Source: Paraburkholderia dioscoreae
Lineage (GTDB): Bacteria > Pseudomonadota > Gammaproteobacteria > Burkholderiales > Burkholderiaceae
Assembly (NCBI RefSeq): GCF_902459535.1
Contig: NZ_LR699553.1
Span: forward strand, 2,170,001 to 2,234,000
Reading direction: 5' to 3'
DNA length: 64,000 nt
A model generated the notes under the pieces. It was not told the DNA's origin. It worked only from the letters and a program-made list of their open reading frames with translations, and did no database searches. Shown in pieces: positions 18,709 through 26,773 of the stretch; positions within the stretch are counted from its first letter, which is position 1, and the number at the start of each line of letters is the position of its first letter. A program made the translations under genes and the position numbers.

Positions 18709-19452
18709 TCAAAAATTTCCACGCCCGTCTTTTCCAGAGAGAATTAATCTAGCCAGGTTTCCTCGAAACGGCTCGGGCAGCAATACGCCTTTGGAGAACA
18801 TCGTCCGCACGGTCGCACATGTATCTGTATTGCTTGCAGTCCTTAAATTGACCAGGTTATGAAAAAATGTATTCGACTCATCTGCTGGAAGCGATGCCGC
18901 GACCTTGAGGAGCGCCTCTTTGGCGTTTTCCTGTGACACGAGGACAAACGGCAGATTGTCGAGTCGAGCATTGATCGCCGACTTGGTAATAGAAAAAAAT
19001 GCCTTCCTCTCAGTATCGGTTAGCGACTCAAGGAGCGGGAATGTACGAGAACTGAAGTCAGTTATTGACATTCTTCCTGTTACGAAGTCGCTGCATTCCT
19101 TGTCGTTCAATCCATCCAGTATTTTCTTCATTAACGGCATGTACGCCTCAAGTACAGCGGTTGGAAGCCGAGCCATTCCTTCCGCGCCCAGCCGACCGAC
19201 TAGATTGATTTGGTCCGCAGGACTCGTGGAATTGCGGGCACTCTCAAGTTTCTTGTTTTGCGCAAGCCATTGATTGAAGTTCACCGTCTCGCGATACGCG
19301 GCCGATGATGTCGAAAAAGAATTCGTCGTGGCAGCGGCGACCGGTGTCTTTTCTACAGCATTCTCTGGCGCCGGATGCGAACCACGAAAAAATACCGCAG
19401 TGGTACAGATAACTACTGCAGTACCGAATAGGAATTTCGTCGTTGATTTCAT
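18709..19452 (-). CDS. Paralog 3 of the tandem envelope-protein family
   Basis: 247 residues, unknown function. The N-terminus is nearly the same as paralog 4 (a basic start, then a VVIC...VFFxG hydrophobic segment at about 9-23), but the segment ends in FFRGS and lacks a lipobox cysteine, so it is more likely a signal anchor. Family landmarks are present in weaker form: ILDGLNDKEC, RKAFFSITKSAINARL, NTDTCATVRTMF and LPEPFRGNLARLIL. It is the most divergent of the four. A 417-base gap lies upstream and carries a 16-base element also found upstream of paralog 1, so transcription of paralogs 3-4 and the RTX operon may begin there. Confidence 0.7.
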   Translation of the reverse strand: MKSTTKFLFGTAVVICTTAVFFRGSHPAPENAVEKTPVAAATTNSFSTSSAAYRETVNFNQWLAQNKKLESARNSTSPADQINLVGRLGAEGMARLPTAVLEAYMPLMKKILDGLNDKECSDFVTGRMSITDFSSRTFPLLESLTDTERKAFFSITKSAINARLDNLPFVLVSQENAKEALLKVAASLPADESNTFFHNLVNLRTASNTDTCATVRTMFSKGVLLPEPFRGNLARLILSGKDGRGNF

Positions 19453-19869
19453 TTTGTAGTCCGATCACTCGCTGCGCGCCTTTCGGAGGATTGAGCAAGC
19501 CCCTAATTTATCGTTCGAGCGCGTTTTTGGGTGTGTGCAGAGATGATCCAGAAAATGCCGCACGGCCGTCTATCAGAAACATCTGCAATAGAGCCAGGAA
19601 TTGTCAGTGCTTATCAGGCGATGCGCACACGCACGCAAGGGCGCGGAGCGCCTACACCGCAGATTGAGTCGGACAACGGTTGCCCAATCTTTTCCATGAC
19701 ATCACGTCGACTCCCGTCGCTGTCTACATAGTGCCGGCCGTCGGTATGCTCGCATTAATTACCCGGTCGAAGTAATCGAATAACAAAAAAGGAGCGAATT
19801 ATTAGATAGTCCTGATTTGCCGGGTCAATCCGTGGAAAGTAATCAAGATTTATATGGGAAATATTGTCA
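19453..19869. other. 417-base gap between paralogs 2 and 3
   Basis: No convincing gene. Two plus-strand ORFs of 66-74 codons have no recognisable features. The left half is moderately GC-rich and the right half (about 19740-19870) is clearly AT-rich. The minus strand carries TTGCAGATGTTTCTGA, the shared element described separately. It most likely holds the promoter for the genes at 18709-19452 and beyond. Confidence 0.5.
19573..19588 (-). promoter_or_regulatory. Shared 16-base element upstream of paralog 3
   Basis: The minus-strand word TTGCAGATGTTTCTGA lies 121 bases upstream of the paralog 3 start. The identical word in the same orientation lies at 21623-21638 upstream of paralog 1. Flanking bases differ. 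The TTGCAG could serve as a -35-like hexamer or the whole word as an activator site; neither is proven. Confidence 0.4.
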
Positions 19870-20682
19870 TTACTCTGAGTGATAAATTTTTTCATTCCCA
19901 TTGCGCCCCGTAAGCAGCAGTCTCGCTATGTGTCCCCGATAAGGCTCCGGCAGCGCATTTCCTTTTGAATAAAGCGTGCGGGCCGTCGCGCATGCATCCT
20001 CGTCGCTCGCCGTCTTCAAACTGGCTAGCCCACTAAAATATATTTTCGATTGGGATGCATTCGATAGCCTTGCTATTTTTATAATGGCTAGCGTTGCGTC
20101 CTCGGTCGATAACACGATATTTGGTGAGCCGGCTAGTTGTGCTTCGATGGCAGCCTTGTTAACCTGGATCCAGGCTTTCGCTTCGCCTTCATCGAACGAG
20201 TTCATTACCGGAAAGGCCTGGATCGTGAACTCCGAGAGGTTGAACCCTCCTCTTATGAGCGTACTGCATGTATGAGCATCCAGAGACGCTATTATCTTAT
20301 TTACCGAGGAAAGGCGTTGCTCCAGCAGTTCCGTCGATATTTTAGACACCCCCTTGGCTTCCAAGGTGCCTGAAAGATCTAATAGATCTTGCGGATTTCC
20401 TGAAGGACTGAGCGCGACTATTTTTTTATTCTCCCATACCCATTTTCGAAATTCATCATATTCACGGCGCATGGGTGAGGACGGCGAATACGGATTGTCT
20501 GATGCGGCGGATTCATCGACATCGGCTTCGCCAGTTCGGCGGTAGATATTCTTGTTTTCGCTGGCCGGCGTCTTGGCATGATATTTTGTGGTGGAAAGGC
20601 ATCCAAGAGAAAACGCGGCGACGGTAGCGACAAGCAGGGCCACAACATGGCGGAGATAAAAATGACAAATGGGAGGTGTCAT
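19870..20682 (-). CDS. Paralog 2 of the tandem envelope-protein family, probable lipoprotein
   Basis: 270 residues, unknown function. The N-terminus is a good lipoprotein signal: a hydrophobic core (VVALLVATVAAF) followed by SLGC at about residue 28. Family landmarks: LLEQRLSSVNKIIASLD, DAHTC, EAKAWIQVNKAAIEAQL, VLSTEDA, SLKTASDEDACATARTLY and LPEPYRGHIARLLLTG. The ATG is preceded by AGGAAAA at suitable distance. It starts 22 bases after paralog 1 and likely shares its transcript. Codon third positions are less GC-rich than in the flanking chromosome, which suggests acquisition by transfer. Confidence 0.72.
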   Translation of the reverse strand: MTPPICHFYLRHVVALLVATVAAFSLGCLSTTKYHAKTPASENKNIYRRTGEADVDESAASDNPYSPSSPMRREYDEFRKWVWENKKIVALSPSGNPQDLLDLSGTLEAKGVSKISTELLEQRLSSVNKIIASLDAHTCSTLIRGGFNLSEFTIQAFPVMNSFDEGEAKAWIQVNKAAIEAQLAGSPNIVLSTEDATLAIIKIARLSNASQSKIYFSGLASLKTASDEDACATARTLYSKGNALPEPYRGHIARLLLTGRNGNEKIYHSE

Positions 20683-20704
20683 TGAATTTTCCTGAAATTA
20701 ATTG

Positions 20705-21499
20705 TTAAATTTTTTCATTTCCATCATCCCCGGTGAGCAACATTCTTGCGATATACCCGCGATAGGGTTCGGGTAAAGAGTTACCTCGCGAGTAAAGGAT
20801 TCGCACCGTCGCACAGGCTTCCTCATCAGACGCCGTCTTCAGTCCCGTCAAACTTGCAATAAATTCCTTGGATTGTGGCGCATACATTGATTTGGCTATC
20901 TTGACAATACCTCGCGTTGCGTCTTCAGTGGAAAGGACGATGACCGGTGACCGATGTAGTTGCGCCTCGATCGCGGCTCTACCAACAGAAAACCATGCTT
21001 TCGCTTCTTCTGAATTAAATGAGTTCATTTTCGGAACCGACTGCGCCGCAAACTCCGTAGCATCAAAGTTTCCCTTTATTAACGTGGCGCAGATATGGTT
21101 GTCCAGCGACGGCAATATCTTGTTAACAGATGAAAATCGTTGCTCAAGTAAGTCCGTTGGCAAACGGGGCATTCCTTTCGCCGCCAGTTGACCAGATAAC
21201 ATCATCAAACCCATTGGATCTGCTGCGTCATTTACAGCCTGTATATCCTTGTTATTTAACAACCATTTTCGATAGTCGTTGAATTCACGGTAAATGGGAG
21301 CCGATTCGTCGTAAGGATTAACTCGCAGGGCAACGTAATTATTATAATCTGAATTTTCATTGCCACGGGTGACCGGGCGGCTATTGTCAGCGCCCCTTGC
21401 ATTGACGTGGATATTGGTTAAATAGCCGCCCAACAAAAAAGCTGCCGCAGCCGTGGCAACCCAAATCGTAATATGGAGAGGATTTAATTTCATGTTCAT
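20705..21499 (-). CDS. Paralog 1 of the tandem envelope-protein family
   Basis: 264 residues from ATG 21499; two neighbouring in-frame ATGs (21505, 21493) and a longer form from 21562 are possible. The chosen start gives a clean signal-anchor-like N-terminus with a hydrophobic stretch at about 8-28 (ITIWVATAAAAFLLGGYL). Very close to paralog 2: LLEQRFSSVNKILPSLD, DNHIC, EEAKAWFSVGRAAIEAQL, VLSTEDA, GLKTASDEEACATVRILY and LPEPYRGYIARMLLTG. It is the first gene of the whole minus-strand array leading to the RTX protein and its secretion system. Function unknown; base composition is AT-rich relative to the flanks. Confidence 0.7.
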   Translation of the reverse strand: MNMKLNPLHITIWVATAAAAFLLGGYLTNIHVNARGADNSRPVTRGNENSDYNNYVALRVNPYDESAPIYREFNDYRKWLLNNKDIQAVNDAADPMGLMMLSGQLAAKGMPRLPTDLLEQRFSSVNKILPSLDNHICATLIKGNFDATEFAAQSVPKMNSFNSEEAKAWFSVGRAAIEAQLHRSPVIVLSTEDATRGIVKIAKSMYAPQSKEFIASLTGLKTASDEEACATVRILYSRGNSLPEPYRGYIARMLLTGDDGNEKI

Positions 21500-21622
21500 T
21501 TCCATTTCCGAGGCTGTGCAGAATTCGGATCTGAGGGCGTCGCTGACGCAACAGTCCTTCACCGCTCGGGCGTTTTTTTAGCGCGCCTTGCAATCATGAA
21601 AGAAGCGCCCAGTGTCAGGGTT

Positions 21623-21638
21623 TCAGAAACATCTGCAA
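21623..21638 (-). promoter_or_regulatory. Shared 16-base element upstream of paralog 1
   Basis: Same minus-strand word TTGCAGATGTTTCTGA as at 19573-19588, here 61 bases upstream of the longest possible start (21562) and about 124 upstream of the chosen start. Confidence 0.4.
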
Positions 21639-21760
21639 AACTATCGCGAAAGATCAGGTCGTCGAGGTGGTCTTGATTTTTACTATGCGATTTGCATTAT
21701 GGAGAGATACGAGCCGACGGAAAGGCGCGAGCAATGGCGCTTTCGAATACTGATTCGATA

Positions 21761-21785
21761 TTCAGATTCCGGACCGGAATCTGAA
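21761..21785. promoter_or_regulatory. Perfect 12-base inverted repeat with one-base spacer
   Basis: TTCAGATTCCGG at 21761-21772, A at 21773, and CCGGAATCTGAA at 21774-21785 are exact reverse complements. There is no T-run next to it, so an operator for a dimeric regulator is more likely than an intrinsic terminator. It lies in the non-coding stretch upstream of the minus-strand paralog array. Confidence 0.5.
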
Positions 21786-22069
21786 ATAAGAGAGGGTATA
21801 GCGGTTCTGTTCTGACGAGAGAACGGCAGATTTGTCAAATTTCGACACAACCCTAGCGCGCCGCTCCGCGGTGTGATCGAATGGTTTGGCTGGTCCACGA
21901 ACAGTGGCAGGCTTGAGCAGGCGGGGTTTTCTCCCTTTGACCTCCTGCGGGCCCGAATGCTAGTGGACCGGCGCCTACCGATATGCAAAAAACAGAACGA
22001 AATCCCGCCTCGCAGGGAGTGCGGTGAGTGCAGTGACCAGCGCGTTACCGATATACCCGCGATCAAGCA

Positions 22070-22435
22070 CTAATCCGCCAGCCTCTTATCCGCCAAAGCA
22101 CTCTGGCAATCCGCAATCACCTGCCGCACAAGCCTGGCTTGAGGATCGAGTTCATCCGTATCCAGAATCTCCTCGACCGCATCTCTGGCCCAATCGGCCT
22201 CGATAAACTGCGCATGCCGCCGCGCAATCTCAACCGCGGTGGCGGAGAGCTTCGCAACACTCAACCAGTCGGCCTCGCGCGCGCGGCGGTCGAGCCATTT
22301 ATGCGCGGCCTGCACATGAAACGCCGCGTCGGGCCAATCCTCATTCAGGTAATAAGCGCCAAGACTTCCGCATGTGAGCCAGCACAACAGCTCCAAACGG
22401 TCACGTGGACTCAGATGATGGCGTACATCACTCAT
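22070..22435 (-). CDS. Hypothetical protein, 121 residues
   Basis: Soluble, mostly helical protein with no recognised domain. Start ATG 22435 (MSDVRHHLSPRDRLELLCWL) is chosen because the longer version has unlikely N-terminal composition. The repeated helical, alanine-rich pattern could be TPR-like: GAYYLNEDWPDAAFHVQAAH resembles one helix pair. It stands alone between the paralog-array promoter region and the methyltransferase, on the same strand as the latter, 153 bases downstream of it. Coding bias matches the chromosome. Confidence 0.6.
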   Translation of the reverse strand: MSDVRHHLSPRDRLELLCWLTCGSLGAYYLNEDWPDAAFHVQAAHKWLDRRAREADWLSVAKLSATAVEIARRHAQFIEADWARDAVEEILDTDELDPQARLVRQVIADCQSALADKRLAD

Positions 22436-22588
22436 GGCGACGCTCGCTGCTGTAAATTGCGTTCCGGTGAGGATGGCAAGCCGCCGTCCTCCGCTTTCAT
22501 TGAACAATATCACGCACAATTCAAGCGCGGCAATTCCTGAGTACCCTGGCGCGCCGGCACCACAGGCCGCCGCTCGCGGCCCGCAGAG

Positions 22589-23365
22589 CTAGCGGGTGGC
22601 GACGATGAACAGCCGCGGAAACGGCAGCAACACCGTGCCGTCGGCGAGCGCCGGATAAGCCGCGGCGATCGCGTCCCGGTATCGCTGCAGGAAGGCGGTT
22701 TGCCCGGCGTCGTCGAGTTCGGCGAGGAACGGCCGCAGCGCGCTGCCCTTGAACCATTCGACCACCGCGTCCGCGCCGCCCGCAAGCGGGTGGTGGTAGA
22801 CGGTGCGCCATACGTCGACACGCGCGCACAGCGGCTCGAGCAACGCGTAGTACCAGCCGGCGCCGTACCGCACGGTGCGCTCGAGTCCCTTGAGCGTGGG
22901 CGCCCACGGGCCGTCCGCAGCGATTTCGCGCAGCAGGCGGTGCGCGGGTTCGTCCAGATTGTCCGGCATCTGCACGGCGAGGCTGCCGCCCGGCGCGAGC
23001 TTCGCCACGAGCGCCGGAAACAGCCGCTCATGGTCCGGCACCCATTGCAGCACCGCGTTGGCGAGGATCAGATCGTATGGTCCCGGCGCGTCCCACGTGG
23101 AAATGTCGCTCACGTCGAACTGGAATTGCGGCAGGCGTTTGCGGGCCGCCTCGATCATGTCGGGCGAACTGTCCATGCCGCTGACCGCCGCGCCCGGCAG
23201 GCGCGCGGCGAGCGTTTCAGTCGAATTGCCGGGTCCGCAGCCAATGTCCACCGCGGTCTTCACGTCCGTTGCCGGCACGGCCGCCAGCAGATCCCTGACC
23301 GGACGTGTGCGCTCGTTTTCGAACAACACGTACTGCTTTGCTTCCCAATCCTTCTTCGACGTCAT
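22589..23365 (-). CDS. tam: Trans-aconitate 2-methyltransferase-like SAM methyltransferase
   Basis: 258-residue class I SAM-dependent methyltransferase. Motif I is VDIGCGPGNSTETLA (residues about 39-53), followed by GMDSSPDMIEAARKRLP, a QFDVSDISTW segment and NAVLQWVPDHERL, all characteristic of the Tam subfamily, which methylates trans-aconitate released from the citric-acid cycle. The start at 23365 gives the typical MTSKKDWEAKQYVLFENERT opening. The protein is cytoplasmic. Upstream lies an SDR gene on the same strand; a functional link is not evident. Confidence 0.9.
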   Translation of the reverse strand: MTSKKDWEAKQYVLFENERTRPVRDLLAAVPATDVKTAVDIGCGPGNSTETLAARLPGAAVSGMDSSPDMIEAARKRLPQFQFDVSDISTWDAPGPYDLILANAVLQWVPDHERLFPALVAKLAPGGSLAVQMPDNLDEPAHRLLREIAADGPWAPTLKGLERTVRYGAGWYYALLEPLCARVDVWRTVYHHPLAGGADAVVEWFKGSALRPFLAELDDAGQTAFLQRYRDAIAAAYPALADGTVLLPFPRLFIVATR

Positions 23366-23482
23366 CTGATACCCCTTTTGTGCGTGATGGCCGGACCGGT
23401 TGCCGGCGCTGCCGTCTGCCTCGCGTCCTGAGTTGAACCGTGCCGGTTCGCTCATTCTCGCTCACGCACGGGCATCATTGCT

Positions 23483-24313
23483 TCATGCGAAGTCGGTCGA
23501 GCGCGACAGCGCTTCCCACGCGTCGATCTCCGCGTTCAGTGCGGCCAGTTTCGATTTCACCAGATCGAACGCGTCGTTGCCGAGCAGCAGATGCACCGGC
23601 GGATTGTTCGCCGCGACGATCGCGAGCAGCGCCTGAGCCGCTTTGCGCGGATCGCCGGCCTGCTTGCCGCTCTTCATTTCGCGCGCTTCGCGGATCGGGT
23701 CGAACAGGGCATCGTAATCGGAGATGCTGCGGCCTGCGCGAACCATCGAGCGGCCGGCCCAATCGGTGCGAAACGAGCCGGGCGCGACTGCGGTCACCTT
23801 GATGCCGAAGCCTGCCACTTCCTTCGCCAGCGTCTCGGTGATGCCTTCGAGCGCGAACTTGCTGCCGCAATAGTACGCAATGCCGGGCATCGTGATAAAG
23901 CCGCCCATCGACGTGATGTTGATGATGTGACCCGAGCGGCGCTCGCGCATGGCGGGCAGCACGGCCTTGATCATCGCCACCGCGCCGAACACGTTGACGT
24001 CGAACTGCCGGCGCATATCGTCGAGCGGCGACTCTTCCAGGGTGCCTTCGTGCCCGTAGCCGGCGTTGTTGACCAGCACGTCGATCGGCCCGACGGTTTG
24101 CGTGATCGCGGCGACGGCGGGCGCGATGGCATCGAATTGCGTCACGTCGAGCACGATGGCGTGGGCCCGTTCGGCGGCTAGCGCCGCGAACGCGCTGCGC
24201 GCGGCGTCATTGCGCACCGTGCCGACGACGGTATGGCCCGCGTCGAGCGCCGCCTGCGCGAATGCCTGGCCGAAGCCGGAACTGACACCGGTGATCAGAA
24301 ACGTTTTGCTCAT
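23483..24313 (-). CDS. Short-chain dehydrogenase/reductase
   Basis: 276-residue classical SDR. The Rossmann motif is TGVSSGFGQAFA (residues 8-19), the structural motif is NNAGYGHEGT (about 87-96), and the active site is S...YYCGSKFALEG, with the catalytic Tyr-x3-Lys near 156-160. NADP(H) preference is likely from the arginine in TVRND. Substrate unknown. It is divergently transcribed from an AraC-family regulator at 24531, an arrangement typical of regulator/target pairs of this SDR group; the regulator probably controls it. ATG 24313 follows AAGGAGTGG, which supports the start. Confidence 0.9.
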   Translation of the reverse strand: MSKTFLITGVSSGFGQAFAQAALDAGHTVVGTVRNDAARSAFAALAAERAHAIVLDVTQFDAIAPAVAAITQTVGPIDVLVNNAGYGHEGTLEESPLDDMRRQFDVNVFGAVAMIKAVLPAMRERRSGHIINITSMGGFITMPGIAYYCGSKFALEGITETLAKEVAGFGIKVTAVAPGSFRTDWAGRSMVRAGRSISDYDALFDPIREAREMKSGKQAGDPRKAAQALLAIVAANNPPVHLLLGNDAFDLVKSKLAALNAEIDAWEALSRSTDFA

Positions 24314-24530
24314 GGTGATCCACTCCTTTGTTTTGCCGGTCGTCACACGGCGCCTTCGGATGAAAGCGCACGGCATCGACCGGCCTGCACAGGACAGAAT
24401 GGTAGGAGCGGCAAAGGCGGGCGAAAATGCCGGTTCGTCTGCGGTGATTGCCTAATCCTATGAGCAGATGGATTTTCCAGCGCGACGGTGGCACATTGCA
24501 GTCTGGTTGATTACGTTGACAGGGATCGGA

Positions 24531-25478
24531 ATGGCGTTCAAACACGGAGAACCCCCCGCGCGGCAACGCATGGTGGCCTTGCTCGAAAATCTCGCACCGG
24601 TGGAAGGCTACAACCTCACGATCTTGCCCGACGTGCGCTTCCTGCGTTCTAACCGGCCGCTCAGCCGCACGCCCGTGCTGTACGACCCGGGTGTGGTGAT
24701 CGTGTGCCAGGGGCGCAAACGGGGCTTTCTCGGCGACACGGTGTACGTGTACGACGCGCAGCACTACCTGGCCGTCTCGGTGCCGGTGCCGTTCTCGATG
24801 GAAACCGAAGCGAGCGCGGCGAAGCCTTTGCTTGCGATCTATTTGCGCCTCGACTTCAAGGTCGCCGCCGATCTGATGCTGCAACTCGACGAGCGCGACG
24901 CGGGCGTGCCGGCCGAGCCGCGCGGCATGATGTCGACGCCGCTCGATGCCAAGCTGAGCGCCACGGTGCTGCGCTTTCTGGAAGCGATGAGCGTGCCGCT
25001 GGAGGCGGAGTTGCTCGGACCGGCGCTGGTACGCGAAATCTACTTCCACGTGCTGACCGGCGAGCAGGGCGGATCGATGCGTGCCGCGCTAACCGCACAA
25101 GGCCAGTTCGCGAGGATCGCCAGGGTGATCCGCAAGATTCACGCGTGCTATCGCGAACCGCTCGACGTCGGCCAACTCGCGCTCGAAGCAAACATGAGCG
25201 TGCCCACTTTGCACGCGCACTTCAAGGCGGTGACGCGCACCTCGCCGATGCAATATCTGAAGTCGACGCGGCTTCATCAGGCGCGCCTTCTGATGGTGAG
25301 AAACGAGGTGACGGCGGCGTTGGCGTCCGTGCAGGTCGGCTATGAGAGCGCTTCGCAGTTCAGCCGCGAGTTCAGGCGCCTGTTCGGCCGCAGCCCAGTG
25401 GAGGAGGCCGAGCGGATGCGCAGAACCTTCGCCATTCCGCCGCCCGCGCCGGGCTCGATCTTCGTCGCGTCGCACTGA
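24531..25478 (+). CDS. AraC-family transcriptional regulator (AraC_N cupin type)
   Basis: 315 residues. The N-terminal half is a cupin-like AraC_N domain (YNLTILPDVRFLRSN, VVIVCQGRKRGFLG, MSTPLDAKLSATVLRFLEAM). The C-terminal half has two AraC helix-turn-helix motifs (LDVGQLALEANMSVPTLHAH and ASVQVGYESASQFSREFRRL). Regulators of this kind commonly control a divergent oxidoreductase gene, here the SDR at 23483-24313, from the 217-base shared gap. ATG 24531 is preferred over 24468, whose extra 21 residues are hydrophobic and uncharacteristic of the family. Confidence 0.9.
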   Translation: MAFKHGEPPARQRMVALLENLAPVEGYNLTILPDVRFLRSNRPLSRTPVLYDPGVVIVCQGRKRGFLGDTVYVYDAQHYLAVSVPVPFSMETEASAAKPLLAIYLRLDFKVAADLMLQLDERDAGVPAEPRGMMSTPLDAKLSATVLRFLEAMSVPLEAELLGPALVREIYFHVLTGEQGGSMRAALTAQGQFARIARVIRKIHACYREPLDVGQLALEANMSVPTLHAHFKAVTRTSPMQYLKSTRLHQARLLMVRNEVTAALASVQVGYESASQFSREFRRLFGRSPVEEAERMRRTFAIPPPAPGSIFVASH

Positions 25479-25567
25479 GCGGGCTAATGGGCTAATGGGC
25501 TGGCCCGGTGCTCACGACGCGAACCGTGCCTGTCCGCTCCAGCGCGCCGTCGATACACTTTGAACCC

Positions 25568-26191
25568 ATGCTGCAGATTCTCGGCAAGACCTCGTCCATC
25601 AACGTCCGCAAAGTCCTGTGGACGTGTGCGGAGCTCGCGCTTCCATTCGAACAGGAAGATTGGGGCTCCGGATTTCGCGCGACCAGCGTGCCCGAATTTC
25701 TCGCGCTGAATCCCAACGCGATGGTTCCCGTCATCAGGGACGGCGATTTCGTGCTGTGGGAGTCGAACTCGATCATTCGCTATCTGGCCGGCCGCTATCA
25801 CGGCGAGTCGTTATATCCCGCCGATCCGTGCGAGCGCGCCCGCTGCGATCAGTGGATCGACTGGCAGGCGAGCGAATTGAACCGCGCCTGGAGCTATGCC
25901 TTTCTGGCGCTGGTCCGGCGTTCTCCGGCACACCAGGACCGAAGCCAGATCGATCTGTCGTGCGCGAATTGGGCGAGGCATATGGCCATGATCGAAGGGC
26001 AACTGGCAAAAACCGGCGCGTTCATCGCGGGAAGCGCGTTTTCGCTCGCCGATATTCCGATCGCGCTGTCAATCAACCGCTGGTTGGAAACGCCGTTGCA
26101 GCACGGCGATTTGCTCGCCGTCGAGGCATATATGGCACGTCTCGCCACGCGCGAAGCTTACTGGGCGTACTGCCGCAACGGCACACCATAA
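25568..26191 (+). CDS. Glutathione S-transferase family protein
   Basis: 207 residues. The thioredoxin-fold N-terminal domain has KTSSINVRKVLW (putative catalytic serine near residues 8-9), the cis-proline segment AMVPVIRDGD and the glutathione-binding WESNSIIRYLAGRY. The C-terminal helical domain has the GST N-capping/hydrophobic-staple-like motif AFSLADIPIALSINRW. Cytoplasmic; substrate unknown. ATG 25568 starts directly at the beta-1 strand (MLQILGKTSS), which decides the start. It stands between the AraC regulator and a Rap1a-like gene on the same strand. Confidence 0.92.
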   Translation: MLQILGKTSSINVRKVLWTCAELALPFEQEDWGSGFRATSVPEFLALNPNAMVPVIRDGDFVLWESNSIIRYLAGRYHGESLYPADPCERARCDQWIDWQASELNRAWSYAFLALVRRSPAHQDRSQIDLSCANWARHMAMIEGQLAKTGAFIAGSAFSLADIPIALSINRWLETPLQHGDLLAVEAYMARLATREAYWAYCRNGTP

Positions 26192-26361
26192 CGCCTGCCA
26201 GCGAACGCAGTCCGTCTTGCGCAGACGCTTGCGGACATCTGCTCCGTTTACAAAATACGTATGCGACGCTTACGAATTGCTGGCGGCGCAAGCGCTTCTG
26301 CGCACCGTGCTCCGAGTCGCCTACAATGGCCGCTTTTGCGACACCGATTGAAGGTTCCACG

Positions 26362-26706
26362 ATGCGGGTATCGAAAATTGCGCTGGCGTTACTGACAGCG
26401 TGCTTCACTCTGAATGCGAGTGCCGAGATGACGGCCGCGCAGTACAAAAAATGGGCGCACGCCGATAACAACTCGATCTACGCGGCGTACATTACCGGCA
26501 CGATCAACGCGTTCGGCTGGGCGAACGGCGACCTGGTATCGAAGAAGCGTCCGCCGCTTTTCTGCCCGCCGCAAAATCTCGCCATTGGCAACCAGAACGT
26601 CTACCCGTTGCTCGACGAGTTTTTCAACAATCACCCGAGCATTTCGGACGACTTTCCGATCGGCCTCGCGATTCTTCGTTCGCTTCAGGCCGCGTTTCCT
26701 TGCTGA
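26362..26706 (+). CDS. Rap1a/Tai-like small exported protein
   Basis: 114 residues with a signal peptide (MRVSKIALALLTACFTLNASA, cleavage likely after ASA near residue 22, split here as positions 1-22). The mature part resembles the Rap1a/Tai family of periplasmic proteins, several of which are immunity proteins to type VI secretion amidases: AAYITGTINAFGWAN, then FCPPQN, then a C-terminal ILRSLQAAFPC. Two cysteines could form a disulfide as in Rap1a. No T6SS or amidase effector is nearby, so an immunity role is not supported by context. The start is chosen for the signal peptide; a longer in-frame ORF reads through the GST gene in another frame. Confidence 0.72.
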   Translation: MRVSKIALALLTACFTLNASAEMTAAQYKKWAHADNNSIYAAYITGTINAFGWANGDLVSKKRPPLFCPPQNLAIGNQNVYPLLDEFFNNHPSISDDFPIGLAILRSLQAAFPC

Positions 26707-26773
26707 GATAGATCGGGGCAACGTGACCGGCGGTGCTGTATAGCGAACGAGGCCGCCGCAAGCCCTGCATTCA

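Larger units (their letters stand above)
21500..22069. other. 570-base region upstream of the paralog array
   Basis: No supported gene: the 67-codon plus-strand ORF at 21612-21815 has no ribosome-binding site or family features. The region holds the second copy of the 16-base element (21623-21638), a 12+12 base palindrome (21761-21785) and lower GC than the chromosome average. It probably contains the promoter of the paralog array. Confidence 0.5.

Noticed and set aside
21555..21582. CCGCTCGGGCG followed by seven T as an intrinsic terminator
   Set aside because: The stem is only three base pairs and no plus-strand gene ends before it.
21612..21815. 67-codon plus-strand ORF as a small gene
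   Set aside because: No ribosome-binding site, no family features, and it contains the 12-base palindrome.
25618..26361. Long upstream extension of the Rap1a-like reading frame
   Set aside because: It reads the GST gene out of frame; the signal peptide at 26362 marks the real start.
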